DNA of 64,000 bases from Hymenobacter negativus (GCF_016056375.1 NZ_JAEDAE010000001.1:496001-560000); one strand, 5' to 3'. Shown: positions 33,435 through 42,435, counted from the stretch's first letter. Notes: generated by a model not told the origin, from the sequence alone. Made by a program: numbers and translations.

Positions 33435-33524
33435 TGTCATCCTGAGCGCAACGCAGGACCATCTCATGATTGAACAGCTATAGTTCAGGCGTGAGATGGT
33501 CCTGCGTTGCGTTCAGGGTGACAA
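33435..33524. repeat. Family A palindromic element, copy 5 (variant core)
   Basis: TGTCATCCTGAGCGCAACGC followed by AGGACCATCTCA, mirrored by TGAGATGGTCCTGCGTTGCG and GGGTGACA. The core is GCAGGACC rather than GAAGGACC and is changed in both arms. Confidence 0.9.
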
Positions 33525-33620
33525 ACGAAAAAAAACCTGAATGGTGGGATTGAAACCCCATGCTTTTTGTGCGGAACAGGACTGGAATTCGTAGAAGCAA
33601 GCTCATCAAACGCTTCCGCG

Positions 33621-34613
33621 ATGTTCCGTTTCCTGCTGTTGCTACTGCTGCCTTTGCTGCTGGGTGCCACTGCCGCCCTGGCCCAGCCCGCCCCGCTCAA
33701 TGCCACACTTGATGGCTACGAGTACCCATTTCCGGTACACCACCTGCCGCTGAAGCTGGAGGGGCAGGCCCTACGCATGGCCTACATGGACGTGCCGCCC
33801 ACCGCCCGGGCCAACGGCCGCACCGTGGTGCTGCTGCATGGCAAAAACTTCTTCGGAGCCTATTGGCGCGAGACAATTAAAACCCTGGCTGGCGCGGGTT
33901 TCCGGGTGGTGGTGACCGACCAAGTTGGCTTTGGCAAGTCGGACAAGGCTGATATTCATTATTCGTTTCATCAGCTGGCGCGCAACACGAAGCAGCTGCT
34001 CGACACGCTGGGCGTGAAAAAAGCCGTCGTCTTGGGGCACAGTATGGGCGGTATGCTGGCCACCCGCTTCGCCCTGCTCTATCCCGAAACCACCGAAAAA
34101 CTGGTGCTCGAAAACCCCATTGGCCTGGAGGATTACCGCGTGGGCGTGCCCTTCCAAACCGTGGACCAGGCCGAAGCCACCGAGCTGAAAAGCACCGAAG
34201 CCAGCATCCGCAAGTACCACGCAACCTACTACCCCAACGGCTACCCCACCGCCCACGACCAGTGGTTGCTGCCCCTGGCCGCCCAAACCAAAAGCCCCGA
34301 TTTTGCCAAAGTGGCCCGCGCCAATGCCCTCACCTTCGACATGATTTACCAGCAGCCAGTGAGCTACGAGTTCAGCCGCATTACCGTGCCCACGCTGCTC
34401 ATCATCGGCCAGGCCGACCGCACGGTAGTAGGCAAAGCGTTAATCAAAGACCCCAAAACGCTGACCCAAATGGGCCAGTATCCCGCACTGGGCCGCCGCA
34501 CCGCCGCCCAAATCAAGGGCGCGAAACTGGTAGAAATTCCGAACGTGGGCCACATCCCGCACCTGGAGGTGCGGGCGCAGTTTTACAAGGCGCTGCTGGC
34601 GTTTTTGGGGTAG
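33621..34613 (+). CDS. Secreted alpha/beta-hydrolase
   Basis: 330 residues from the ATG at 33621, with a signal peptide (LLLLLLPLLLGATAALAQ). Hydrolase features: VVLLHGKNFFGAYW, VVTDQVGFGKSDKAD, nucleophile elbow LGHSMGGMLA, an Asp in IIGQADRTV and the final His in NVGHIPHLE. This fits general alpha/beta-hydrolase fold-1 enzymes (haloalkane-dehalogenase/epoxide-hydrolase-like); the substrate is unknown. It converges on purK. Confidence 0.88.
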   Translation: MFRFLLLLLLPLLLGATAALAQPAPLNATLDGYEYPFPVHHLPLKLEGQALRMAYMDVPPTARANGRTVVLLHGKNFFGAYWRETIKTLAGAGFRVVVTDQVGFGKSDKADIHYSFHQLARNTKQLLDTLGVKKAVVLGHSMGGMLATRFALLYPETTEKLVLENPIGLEDYRVGVPFQTVDQAEATELKSTEASIRKYHATYYPNGYPTAHDQWLLPLAAQTKSPDFAKVARANALTFDMIYQQPVSYEFSRITVPTLLIIGQADRTVVGKALIKDPKTLTQMGQYPALGRRTAAQIKGAKLVEIPNVGHIPHLEVRAQFYKALLAFLG

Positions 34614-34650
34614 GCTTGATGTATCACGAATGTCAAAAGCAGATAATCGG

Positions 34651-35901
34651 CTAAATAGAGTCCAGCCCCGGCAAGCCGAGCAACTCAGCGGCGCGCCGCG
34701 CCACTGTTTTGACACTGGCTACATCCGGGCCGGTAATGGTCAGGTGGCCCATTTTGCGGCCGGGGCGTGCCTGTTCCTTGCCGTACAGGTGCAGATGCGT
34801 ACCCGGCAGGCGCAACACGCCGAGCCAGTCGGGCTCCTGCCGTTGGCCGTCGGCACCAAACCACACGTCACCCAGCAGGTTGAGCATGATGGCTGGCGAA
34901 TGCTGGCGCGGCTGCGGCAAGGGCAGGCCCGCCATGGCATGTACCTGCAGGTCGAACTGCGACGCGTCGCAGGCATCTATCGTGTAATGGCCGCTGTTGT
35001 GCGGGCGCGGCGCCATCTCGTTGACCACCAGCCCGCCGTGCTCACTGCCATCTTCCACCACGAAGAACTCCACGCACAGCACCCCCACGTAGCCAAGGTG
35101 CTGCGCAATGGAAACGGCCGCGGCCCGGGCCCGCTCGGCCAAAGCAGACGGCATGTTGCCTGCGTAGGCGTGCGTCACGGCCAGAATGCCATCGATGTGG
35201 ACGTTGCGCTGCGGGGCGAAGCTGACCACTTGCCCGTCCCAGCCGCGGGCAACCAGTACTGAGCACTCGGCGGTGAGCGGCAACATCTTTTCGAGCACGC
35301 AGGCCACGCCCGCCAGCTCCGCCCAGGCGGCAGCCAGCTCAGCAGTAGTTTTGACACGGACTTGGCCTTTGCCATCGTAGCCCATACGCGCAGTTTTCAG
35401 GATGCCGGGCAGCAAATCGGCCCGTTCGTCCAGCACGGCCTGCAAATCGGCGGGCGTTTCCAGCACTGCGTAGGGCGCGCAGGTCACGCCCGACACATCG
35501 GCGCAGGCCGCAAAGTGGGCTTTTTCCTCAATGCGGTTTTGGGCGATGCCTACCACGGCCGCGCTGGGCGCCACGGGGCGGGTCTGCGCCAGCGTTTGCA
35601 GAGCTTGGGCCGGCACGTTTTCAAACTCGGTGGTGACGGCCTGGCACAGCCGGGCAAGCTCGGCCAGTCCGGCCAGGTCGTCGTAGGCGGTCTGAATGTG
35701 GTGGTGGCTCACCAGCCCAGCGGGGCTTTTCGCGTCGGGCTCCAGCACGGCCGTGAAGTAGCCCAGGCGTTGGGCGGCGTGCACAAACATCCGGCCCAAC
35801 TGGCCGCCGCCCAGCACTCCCAAGGTGGCCCGCTGGCCTGCGGTATCCACACTGCCCGGCAAAAGCGTGGGCATAGCTGTAAGATGATTACCGGCGCTCA
35901 T
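34651..35901 (-). CDS. purK: 5-(carboxyamino)imidazole ribonucleotide synthase
   Basis: 416 residues, ATP-grasp family. [21 protein letters not shown] is the N-terminal nucleotide-site block; [12 protein letters not shown] and [18 protein letters not shown] are PurK-specific. The enzyme makes N5-CAIR from AIR, ATP and bicarbonate. The ATG at 35901 overlaps the purE stop (ATGA), showing translational coupling; an ATG 9 codons later is the alternative start. PurE uses its product directly. Confidence 0.95.
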   Translation of the reverse strand: MSAGNHLTAMPTLLPGSVDTAGQRATLGVLGGGQLGRMFVHAAQRLGYFTAVLEPDAKSPAGLVSHHHIQTAYDDLAGLAELARLCQAVTTEFENVPAQALQTLAQTRPVAPSAAVVGIAQNRIEEKAHFAACADVSGVTCAPYAVLETPADLQAVLDERADLLPGILKTARMGYDGKGQVRVKTTAELAAAWAELAGVACVLEKMLPLTAECSVLVARGWDGQVVSFAPQRNVHIDGILAVTHAYAGNMPSALAERARAAAVSIAQHLGYVGVLCVEFFVVEDGSEHGGLVVNEMAPRPHNSGHYTIDACDASQFDLQVHAMAGLPLPQPRQHSPAIMLNLLGDVWFGADGQRQEPDWLGVLRLPGTHLHLYGKEQARPGRKMGHLTITGPDVASVKTVARRAAELLGLPGLDSI

Positions 35902-36413
35902 ACGGGCAGTGTCATGGCGCGGGCGGCCTCGGTTTGATCGGTGCGAAACGCTTGTAGCTTGGTCGCCAACTCGGGATTGTGCAGGGCCAGCAGGCTCACC
36001 GCAAACAGCGCCGCATTGGCCGCCCCGGCCGTGCCGATGGCAAACGTGGCCACCGGGATGCCCTTGGGCATCTGCACGATGCTGTGCAGCGAGTCCACAC
36101 CCTGCAAGTGGCGGCTGGCCACCGGTACGCCCAGCACGGGCACCGTCGTTTTGGCGGCCAGCATGCCCGGCAAATGCGCAGCCCCGCCCGCGCCGGCAAT
36201 GATGGCTTGCAAGCCGCGCGGGCCAGCCTGTTCGGCGTAGGCAAATAAGTCGTCGGGCATGCGGTGGGCCGATACCACGCGCGCTTCGTGGGCCACGCCA
36301 AACTGCGTGAGAATCTGCACGGCGTGCTGCATGGTGTCCCAGTCGCTGCTGGAACCCATCACCACGCCGATAAGGGGCTGGTTAAGAGTGTCGGAGGAGG
36401 AAGGTGTACTCAT
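35898..36413 (-). CDS. purE: N5-carboxyaminoimidazole ribonucleotide mutase
   Basis: 171 residues, class I Pur[25 protein letters not shown] and [18 protein letters not shown] form the active-site pockets. It converts N5-CAIR to CAIR in purine synthesis and is directly coupled to purK by a 4-base overlap. Confidence 0.96.
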   Translation of the reverse strand: MSTPSSSDTLNQPLIGVVMGSSSDWDTMQHAVQILTQFGVAHEARVVSAHRMPDDLFAYAEQAGPRGLQAIIAGAGGAAHLPGMLAAKTTVPVLGVPVASRHLQGVDSLHSIVQMPKGIPVATFAIGTAGAANAALFAVSLLALHNPELATKLQAFRTDQTEAARAMTLPV

Positions 36414-36428
36414 CAGAATTCATTGGTC

Positions 36429-36458
36429 GTCATGCTGAGCGCAGTCGAAGCATGACGG
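36429..36458. repeat. Short hairpin related to family A
   Basis: CGTCATGCT and AGCATGACG enclose GAGCGCAGTCGA. The inner GAGCGCAG resembles family A arms (CTGAGCGCAG). It lies between pyrC and purE. Confidence 0.6.
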
Positions 36459-36486
36459 GCGACTATTATTTGTCAAACTCTAATTA

Positions 36487-37764
36487 TTAACGCTCCAGCA
36501 GGATTTCCGAACCCAAAACCACCAAGTCGACCCGGCCCTTTAAGGTCTGGTTGATGAAGGGTGTGTTCTGCGATTTAGATTTCATGAAGTCCTTCGTGAA
36601 GGTCGTTTCCGCTTCGGTATTGAATAAGACGCAATCGGCGGATTGTCCCACCTCGATGGTGGTTACGGGCAGGCCCATCAGGCGGCGGGGCTCGGCCGAG
36701 TAGCGCTTCACCACCAGGTCCCAGCCAAACTTGCCGGGCTCCACGAAGTGGTGGTAGAGCGACACCAGCGCCGTATCGAGGCCGGTGATGCCGTTGGGCG
36801 CGCTGATGAAATCCTGGGCTTTCTCAAACGGCGTGTGCGGCGCGTGGTCGGTGGCAATGAGGTCGAAGACGCCCTCTTTGAGGCCTTCGAGCAGTGCGTC
36901 GCAATCGGCTTGCGTGCGCAGCGGCGGATTCATCTTGTAATTGGTGTCGTAGTCGCCGATGTGCTCGTCGGTGAATAAGAGGTGGTGCGGCGATACTTCG
37001 GCCGTCACTTTCACATCGCCGCGCGATTTCCACCAGCGGATGGTTTCCATGCCCAGCTTGCTCGACACGTGCTGAATGTGGACGTGCGCGCCCGCCGCGT
37101 GAGCCAAGCGGATATCGCGGTCAATGATGATTTCCTCGGCGCAGGCCGGCGAGCCCTTGATGCCCAGCCGGTAGCTCATCACGCCTTCGTTGAGGGCGCG
37201 GGGGCCGGCCAACTCCGGCACTTCGCAGTGGCTGGCAAAAAACATCCCGAACTCGGTGGCGTACTGCATGGCCCGCAGCAGCACGGCCGGGTCGGCAGTG
37301 GTGTCGCCATCGTCGGTGAGCATCTTCACGCCGAGGCCGCGCATGCCTTCAATTTCGGCCAGCTCCTTGCCTTCGCGGTTTTTCGTCACGCAGCCCGATG
37401 TGTACACTGGGATGCGGGCGCGGTCCTTGGCATTTTCCAGCACGGTGGCCACGGTGGTCGCCGAGTCAAGGGCCGGGCGAGTGTTGGGCATCATCACCAC
37501 GCCGGTCACGCCGCCGTTAATGGCCGCTTCGCTGCCCGTGGTGATGGTTTCCTTATTCTCGAACCCGGGGGCACGAAAATGGACGTGGGCATCAAACATG
37601 CCGGGCATCAGCACCCGGCCGCCCGCGTCGATGACGCGGGCACCCTCGGGAACAGTCAATTTGGGGCCGATTTTTTCAATAATTCCTTCGACAATCAGGA
37701 CATCACTCTCAACGAGTTCGGGAGAGTTTTCGGCGGCGATGCGGGCGTTTTGAAGGAGCAGCAT
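36487..37764 (-). CDS. pyrC: Dihydroorotase
   Basis: 425 residues from the ATG at 37764, a class I (PyrC/allantoinase-type) amidohydrolase. The metal motif DAHVHFRAPGFENKETI (HxH), ASHCEVPE, HIQHVSS and ATDHAPH supply the zinc ligands and catalytic Asp. It cyclises carbamoyl-aspartate to dihydroorotate. The lysine usually carboxylated in this type is not obvious (MLTDDGDTT in its place), which needs alignment. It is in line with pyrB and pyrD on the minus strand. Confidence 0.92.
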   Translation of the reverse strand: MLLLQNARIAAENSPELVESDVLIVEGIIEKIGPKLTVPEGARVIDAGGRVLMPGMFDAHVHFRAPGFENKETITTGSEAAINGGVTGVVMMPNTRPALDSATTVATVLENAKDRARIPVYTSGCVTKNREGKELAEIEGMRGLGVKMLTDDGDTTADPAVLLRAMQYATEFGMFFASHCEVPELAGPRALNEGVMSYRLGIKGSPACAEEIIIDRDIRLAHAAGAHVHIQHVSSKLGMETIRWWKSRGDVKVTAEVSPHHLLFTDEHIGDYDTNYKMNPPLRTQADCDALLEGLKEGVFDLIATDHAPHTPFEKAQDFISAPNGITGLDTALVSLYHHFVEPGKFGWDLVVKRYSAEPRRLMGLPVTTIEVGQSADCVLFNTEAETTFTKDFMKSKSQNTPFINQTLKGRVDLVVLGSEILLER

Positions 37765-37832
37765 GGAGGAAGAAGGGTGGTGAACCGGCAAGAGTTATAG
37801 GAGAGGTAAAGAGGAATGGTTGCTGGAAGATG

Positions 37833-37937
37833 CAGAGACGCAATATTTTGCGTCTCGTCGTCCGCGCCGTTCGGGGTCGTTGGCTAATTGTGCAGGCGTT
37901 ATCGTTCAACGACGAGACGCAAAATATTGCGTCTCTC
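37833..37937. repeat. Family C nested palindromic element, copy 2
   Basis: Left arm GAGACGCAATATTTTGCGTC and right arm GACGCAAAATATTGCGTCTC are each palindromic and are exact inverse copies over 22 bases. The interior has CGTCCGCGCCGTTC and CGTTCAACGACGAGACGC, shared with copy 3. It ends two bases before the pyrB stop. Confidence 0.92.
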
Positions 37938-37938
37938 C

Positions 37939-38919
37939 CTAGGGCAGCGCTACCGTAGAGCTGGCGCGTTGCGGGGTCACGTAAGATTCTTGCTTCGGGA
38001 AGTCGCCGCCCGGCGTGAGCCAGTCGAGCACCGCCATGCGCACGGAAATTCCGTTTTCGACCTGGTTGGTAATCAGGCTGCGCTCGTAGTCCATTACGGC
38101 GTCGCAGAGCTCCACGCCCCGATTCACGGGGCCGGGGTGCATAATATAGAGGCCGAGGTCGCCGATTTCGGCCAGCCGGGCCGTGGTGATGCCGTAGACG
38201 CGGTGGTACTCGCGCACACTGGGGAAAAACTGCACGTCCTGGCGCTCCAGCTGCACGCGCAGCAGGTACACCACATCGGGCGCCCAGGCCATGGCCGCTT
38301 CATAATCAGTAAAGCGGCGGATGCTGGCCGGCACGTACTTGGGCACCAGCGAGCCCGGCCCAAGATACGCCACCTCAATGCCCAACTTTTGCAGCAGCGT
38401 GCTGGTGGAGCGCGCCACGCGCGAGTGCAGAATGTCGCCGATGATGAGGACCTTCTTGCCGCGCGGGTCGGGAAATTTTTCCTTGATGGTGAAAGCGTCG
38501 AGTAGGGCCTGGGTGGGGTGCTCGTGTGCGCCGTCGCCGGCATTGATGACCGAGGCTGTGGTCTGCCGAGCTATCATGCCGGGCAGGCCGGGGTGGCTAT
38601 GGCGGACGATGATGTAGTCGGTGCGCATGGCCTGCAGCGTTTCAATCGTTTCGCGCACCGACTCGCCCTTGGTGATGGAGGAGTGAGCCACGTCGAAATT
38701 CGTGACCTCCGCCGAGAGGCGCTTGGCCGCGACCTCGAAGGAGGAATGCGTGCGGGTGCTGGCCTCGTAGAACAGCATGAGCACGGACTTGCCCTCCAGC
38801 GCGGGAATTTTCTTCACCGAGTGGCTGAATAGCTTTTTGAACGACGTGGATTGGTCGAGCAAAAACTCGATTTCCTCACGATGAAGGGATGCGATGTCGA
38901 GCAGGTCTTTACGTGCCAT
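37939..38919 (-). CDS. pyrB: Aspartate carbamoyltransferase catalytic subunit
   Basis: 326 residues. The carbamoyl-phosphate loop is FYEASTRTHSSFEVAAKRL; HEHPTQALLDAFTI, VYLLRVQLER and MHPGPVNRG follow, as in all ATCases. It condenses carbamoyl phosphate with aspartate in pyrimidine synthesis. No pyrI regulatory subunit is present, so the enzyme is probably the unregulated trimer. The 5' region (38920-39167) holds a promoter box, a possible leader ORF and a terminator, suggesting attenuation control. Confidence 0.96.
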   Translation of the reverse strand: MARKDLLDIASLHREEIEFLLDQSTSFKKLFSHSVKKIPALEGKSVLMLFYEASTRTHSSFEVAAKRLSAEVTNFDVAHSSITKGESVRETIETLQAMRTDYIIVRHSHPGLPGMIARQTTASVINAGDGAHEHPTQALLDAFTIKEKFPDPRGKKVLIIGDILHSRVARSTSTLLQKLGIEVAYLGPGSLVPKYVPASIRRFTDYEAAMAWAPDVVYLLRVQLERQDVQFFPSVREYHRVYGITTARLAEIGDLGLYIMHPGPVNRGVELCDAVMDYERSLITNQVENGISVRMAVLDWLTPGGDFPKQESYVTPQRASSTVALP

Positions 38920-38942
38920 ACCAATAGGGCGGAAAAGTGAGG

Positions 38943-39155
38943 TTAGCTAGTGAACGCAGCAGTTAACGAACTCAGCGGGCATAAAAAAACCGTTTCGGAA
39001 TCCGAAACGGCGGCGGGGCGATACCCGGAAAAAACAACGGAAATACCAGCGGCAAAACTAGAAAAACCGATGGCGGAGAAGACCTTCCGGTCCATTCGTG
39101 GGTCTCTGCCAAGCGAGGTTCCACGCTTCATCAACAAGTTTTTTGGTTGAAGCAT
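38943..39155 (-). other. Possible pyrB leader ORF (or small RNA)
   Basis: A minus-strand frame from ATG 39155 (MLQPKNLLMKRG; a second ATG is at 39131) runs through the terminator at 38983-39010 and stops 23 bases before pyrB. It has Phe/Val codons rich in T, including a six-T run at 39029-39034, about 20 bases before the terminator stem. This is the layout of the E. coli pyrBI leader. The peptide has no recognisable fold, so it is either a leader peptide or the locus is a non-coding RNA of about 170 nt with the hairpins GACC-GGAA-GGTC and GTGG/CCAC. Confidence 0.4.
38983..39010 (-). terminator. Terminator/attenuator in the pyrB leader
   Basis: On the minus strand CCGTTTCG pairs with CGAAACGG and is followed by seven T. 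It lies 64 bases upstream of the pyrB start codon and on the pyrB strand, so it would stop transcription before pyrB unless disrupted. Confidence 0.75.
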
Positions 39156-39158
39156 GGT

Positions 39159-39167
39159 GCAAAAATA
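39159..39167 (-). promoter_or_regulatory. -7 promoter box for the pyrB leader transcript
   Basis: The minus strand reads TATTTTTGC, a full TAnnTTTG match. The predicted transcript start falls near 39153, at or close to the first leader ATG. The rest of the gap to pyrD (39168-39412) is AT-rich, with no gene I can support. Confidence 0.5.
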
Positions 39168-39412
39168 CGGCATTGTTACGCCCAGCCATTCATCGGTCAT
39201 GTTAACTTTATTTTGGCCCGCTTTTCTTGAATTTTATTTTCGGGCTAACCACCTAAACGGCGCGCTTTTTATCCTCTTTCCGTCCGTGCAAAAAAAAATA
39301 GGGCCCGCATAGCCAATTGCCTGGCAAGGACCAGCGCGCTTAACTTTGGCTCTTTGTTGCGGTGCTGGGCGTGCCGCTTGCCTTTTTGGGGTATCTGCGT
39401 GGGCGCATCGCG

Positions 39413-40453
39413 CTAGCCCCGCACCAGGCTCCGGTTTATGCGGCTCACCAGCGCCGGCCCTTCGTAGATAAAGCCGGTATAGAGCTGAATCAGCGTGGCC
39501 CCGGCGGCCACCTTCTCCTGTGCATCGGCCGCCGAATGAATGCCGCCCGCGCCAATAATCGGCAGCCCGCCGTCAGATTTCCGGTGCAGGTAGCGGATGA
39601 CTTCGGTGGCCCGGGCCCGCAGGGGCTTGCCGCTCAGGCCGCCCGCACCCAGACTGGCCACGTAGCCCGGCTCGGTGTTTAGGTTGTCGCGGCTGATGGT
39701 GGTATTAGTCGCGACCAGGCCGCTCAGCTTGGTTTCGCGGGCTATTTCCAGAATGTCGTCGAGCTGGGAATCGGTCAGGTCCGGGGCGATTTTGAGCAGT
39801 AACGGGTGGGGCTTGGCGCGGTTTAGGTTGCGGGCCTGCACCTGTTGGAGGAGTTCGATGAGCGGCTTTTTCTCCTGCAGCTGGCGCAGCCCCGGCGTAT
39901 TGGGCGAGCTCACGTTCACCACAAAGTAGTCGACCTCCTCGGCCAGGGCCTCAAAGCCGGCCACGTAGTCGTCGGCGGCGCGCTCGTTGGGCGTATCCTT
40001 GTTCTTGCCAATGTTGCCGCCGATGATGAGCTGGCGGTTGCGCCGCCGGGCCAGCCGCGCCGCCACCACGGCCGCCCCGTCGTTGTTGAAGCCCATGCGG
40101 TTCACCAGGGCCTCGTCCTGCGGCAGCCGGAACAGGCGTGGCTGCGGGTTGCCGGGCTGCGGCCGGGGCGTCACCGTCCCAATTTCCACGAAGCCGAAAC
40201 CCAGCGTGGCCAGCTCATCCGTGAGGGCTGCGTTCTTGTCAAACCCCGCCGCCAGCCCCACCGGGTTCGGAAATTTCAACCCAAAAACCTCGCGCTCCAG
40301 GCTGGGGTGCTGGAAATCGTAGAGGGCGCGCAGCAGCGCCGACGTGCCCGGTACCCGCGCCGCGCGGCGAAGGTTGTCGAAAACAAGGTGGTGGGCGCGC
40401 TCGGCGTCGAGGTTGAAAAGGAGGGGTTTGGCGAGGGCTTTATACACGGGCAT
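39413..40453 (-). CDS. pyrD: Dihydroorotate dehydrogenase (quinone), class 2
   Basis: 346 residues with the class 2 N-terminal membrane-associated helix (ALAKPLLFNLDAERAHHLVF). FMN site and catalytic motifs: GLAAGFDKNA, IIGGNIGKNKDTPNE, NVSSPNTPGLR with the class 2 catalytic Ser, KIAPDLT and GLVATNTTI. It oxidises dihydroorotate to orotate with electrons passed to menaquinone. pyrD, pyrB and pyrC lie in series on this strand but are separated by non-coding regions, so they are probably separate transcripts. Confidence 0.96.
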   Translation of the reverse strand: MPVYKALAKPLLFNLDAERAHHLVFDNLRRAARVPGTSALLRALYDFQHPSLEREVFGLKFPNPVGLAAGFDKNAALTDELATLGFGFVEIGTVTPRPQPGNPQPRLFRLPQDEALVNRMGFNNDGAAVVAARLARRRNRQLIIGGNIGKNKDTPNERAADDYVAGFEALAEEVDYFVVNVSSPNTPGLRQLQEKKPLIELLQQVQARNLNRAKPHPLLLKIAPDLTDSQLDDILEIARETKLSGLVATNTTISRDNLNTEPGYVASLGAGGLSGKPLRARATEVIRYLHRKSDGGLPIIGAGGIHSAADAQEKVAAGATLIQLYTGFIYEGPALVSRINRSLVRG

Positions 40454-40703
40454 CAGGTGCAGGGTGGTGGCAAAGGTCGGGGAATAAGTCCTCTCAAACC
40501 AGCCGTAGGCCCGGAATAAAGTTTCGGAAAATTTGCCCCAGCTTTGCTAAACCAACCGGAAAATATTCGGGCGCGGTGAGGTTGCGACCACTCGGTTACT
40601 CCGTCTTCCCTTGTTGAATCCGCCCAATCGGCTCAGCCCCGGGCTGCAACTAACCAGGCCGAAACCCAGAGCAAGCCAATCAGCAAGGCCCGCCTCCCAC
40701 ATC

Positions 40704-40982
40704 ATGAAAATACTCTTGAGCTGCCTGTTGTTTTTCAACCTTTTGTGTTTCCTGCTGTTCGCCCTGGACAAACGCAAGGCGCGGCGCAACCAGCGGCGCA
40801 TTGCCGAGAAAACGCTGCACCTAGCTACGCTGCCGGGCGCGGCCCCCGGTGCGTGGGCGGCTGTTTTGCTGCTGCACCATAAAAACCGGAAAGCTACTTT
40901 CTGGAGCGTCACCCTGATGCTGACGCTGCTGCAAGGGGCGGTTATTTATTTCACATGGCCCTATTTACAGGCGCGGTTTTAA
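40704..40982 (+). CDS. DUF1294 family small membrane protein
   Basis: 92 residues from the ATG at 40704. A hydrophobic N-terminal helix, then FALDKRKARRNQRRIAEKTLH, TLPGAAPGAWAAVLLLHHKNRK and a second helix pair. The DK-RA-R and HK--K pattern is that of DUF1294, which occurs alone or fused to cold-shock domains and has no known function. The stop lies 22 bases from the convergent polyferredoxin gene. The 250 bases before it hold no other gene. Confidence 0.85.
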   Translation: MKILLSCLLFFNLLCFLLFALDKRKARRNQRRIAEKTLHLATLPGAAPGAWAAVLLLHHKNRKATFWSVTLMLTLLQGAVIYFTWPYLQARF

Positions 40983-41004
40983 ACAGCTTCAGCTCCTGAA
41001 TCAG

Positions 41005-42354
41005 CTAACTCAAAATCCTCAGCGAGTCTGCGTGAATGAGCGGCGAGGCTTGCGTGCGGCCTTCGCGCGGGCCATTCTCCAGGTTGAGCACGCCGCGGGG
41101 GCAGGCGGTGCTGCACATGCCGCAGCCCACGCACGAGGCCCGAACGATGGGCGCGCCGCGCTGGGCGTATTGCTGCACGTCGATGCCCATTTCGCACACA
41201 TTGGAGCAGTTGCCGCACGAGATGCACTGCGCCCCGTTGGTGCTGATGCGGAAGCGGGAGAAATGCTTTTGCAGCAGGCCCAGGTAGGCCGCCATGGGGC
41301 AGCCGAAGCGGCACCACACGCGTGAGCCCATAATGGGGTAGAAGCCCACGCCAATCACCCCCGAAAACACCGAACCGATAGCGAAGCCGTACCACTTGGC
41401 CGCCACGTTGCCGGCCGCGCCCAGCAGCGTGCCGCCGGTGGCAAAATGTACCCACAGCAGAGCCGTGATGGCAACTATCAGCCCCAGCACGGGGTAGATG
41501 ATGCGCACTTCCCAGCGCCAGGCAACGCGGCTTTTGTCGGAGAGGTGGCGGTAGGGGTCGCCGGCGGTTTCGGCCAGCCCGCCGCAGCCGCACACCCACG
41601 AGCAGTACCAGCGCTTGCCGTAGAAATAGGTGAGCACCGGCGTAGCCACCAACGACATCACCGCGCCCCAGAACACCATGAACACGCCTAGTCCGCCCTT
41701 TTGCAGCAGCGAAGTAACCGTGCCGGGAAACAGGTAGTCGTATTTCAACGGCCAGAAGTAGCTGAAATAAAACTCCGGCTGCTGGAAAAACTGGAGCAGC
41801 CCGGGAATCAAAAACGCAAAACCCAACTGGAAAAACATGACCGAAACGGTGCGGATAAGCTGGTAGCGCGAGTGCCGGTATTTCCACAGCGCGCGTCCGC
41901 CCATCAGCAGCACGGCCAGGGTGTAGAAGGTGCCGTAGAGAAACCATTGGTCGGCTGGCCGGGCGCGCAGCGCCTGGCTGAGGCCGTCGAGCGGATGCAC
42001 CAGGTTGGTGAGCAGGCCGAAATTGCCCTGGCCATCGTCGTTGCTGAACCAATACAGAACTACGTAGAAGCCTGTGAGCACCAGGCCCGTGACCCAAGCC
42101 ACAGCCCCGCGGCCGGTACTGGCCCGCAACCATAGGTTGTTCTGCCGCACGCCAGCCGGTTGCCGGCCATATTTCAGCCAGCTCCACGCCAGCGTGCCGG
42201 CGCTCACCAGGCCCACCGCCAGCCAGAACCAACTGTTGCGCCGGCTGGGGTCGGCATCGGCCAGGGCCAGAAGCAGGGCCAGCAGGCCGCCGGCTACCAC
42301 GGCCAGCATAAGCTTTTCGGCGGGCGACGACACGGGAAGGGGCGGGGTAAGCAA
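41005..42354 (-). CDS. Membrane polyferredoxin of the NapH/NosR/CcoG type
   Basis: Up to 449 residues: about six transmembrane helices, with the cytoplasmic Cys motifs WYCSWVCGCGG and RVWCRFGCPM and two C-terminal [4Fe-4S] ferredoxin motifs, CISCGNCSNVCEMG and CVGCGMCSTACPRG. Proteins of this build pass electrons between quinones and soluble or periplasmic acceptors. The start is either TTG 42354 or ATG 42309; the ATG may be better since a -7-like TGAATTTGC overlaps the TTG. It is the third gene of a unit with a small membrane protein and an FAD oxidoreductase. Confidence 0.88.
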   Translation of the reverse strand: MLTPPLPVSSPAEKLMLAVVAGGLLALLLALADADPSRRNSWFWLAVGLVSAGTLAWSWLKYGRQPAGVRQNNLWLRASTGRGAVAWVTGLVLTGFYVVLYWFSNDDGQGNFGLLTNLVHPLDGLSQALRARPADQWFLYGTFYTLAVLLMGGRALWKYRHSRYQLIRTVSVMFFQLGFAFLIPGLLQFFQQPEFYFSYFWPLKYDYLFPGTVTSLLQKGGLGVFMVFWGAVMSLVATPVLTYFYGKRWYCSWVCGCGGLAETAGDPYRHLSDKSRVAWRWEVRIIYPVLGLIVAITALLWVHFATGGTLLGAAGNVAAKWYGFAIGSVFSGVIGVGFYPIMGSRVWCRFGCPMAAYLGLLQKHFSRFRISTNGAQCISCGNCSNVCEMGIDVQQYAQRGAPIVRASCVGCGMCSTACPRGVLNLENGPREGRTQASPLIHADSLRILS

Positions 42355-42363
42355 ATTCAGTTA

Positions 42364-42434
42364 GCAGTTAACAGTGAGCAGATAACAATTAATAGTTAAC
42401 AGTCGATGATTGATAACTGCTCACTGTTAACTGA
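42364..42434. repeat. Family F palindromic element
   Basis: Perfect 17-base arms CAGTTAACAGTGAGCAG (42365-42381) and CTGCTCACTGTTAACTG (42417-42433), with a further AGTTAACAGT inside the loop. It lies between the small membrane gene and the polyferredoxin gene. Confidence 0.88.
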
Positions 42435-42435
42435 T

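Noticed and set aside
38950..39150. A plus-strand 66-residue ORF upstream of pyrB
   Set aside because: It is the antisense of the pyrB leader and contains the terminator palindrome; no gene-like composition or motif.
39362..39682. A plus-strand ORF beginning MLGVPLAFLGYL, after a TAACTTTG box
   Set aside because: It runs antisense through the conserved pyrD 3' end and has no second support; probably a shadow.
36487..40453. A single pyrC-pyrB-pyrD operon
   Set aside because: Large non-coding gaps, a family C element and a terminator separate the genes, so separate transcripts are more likely.
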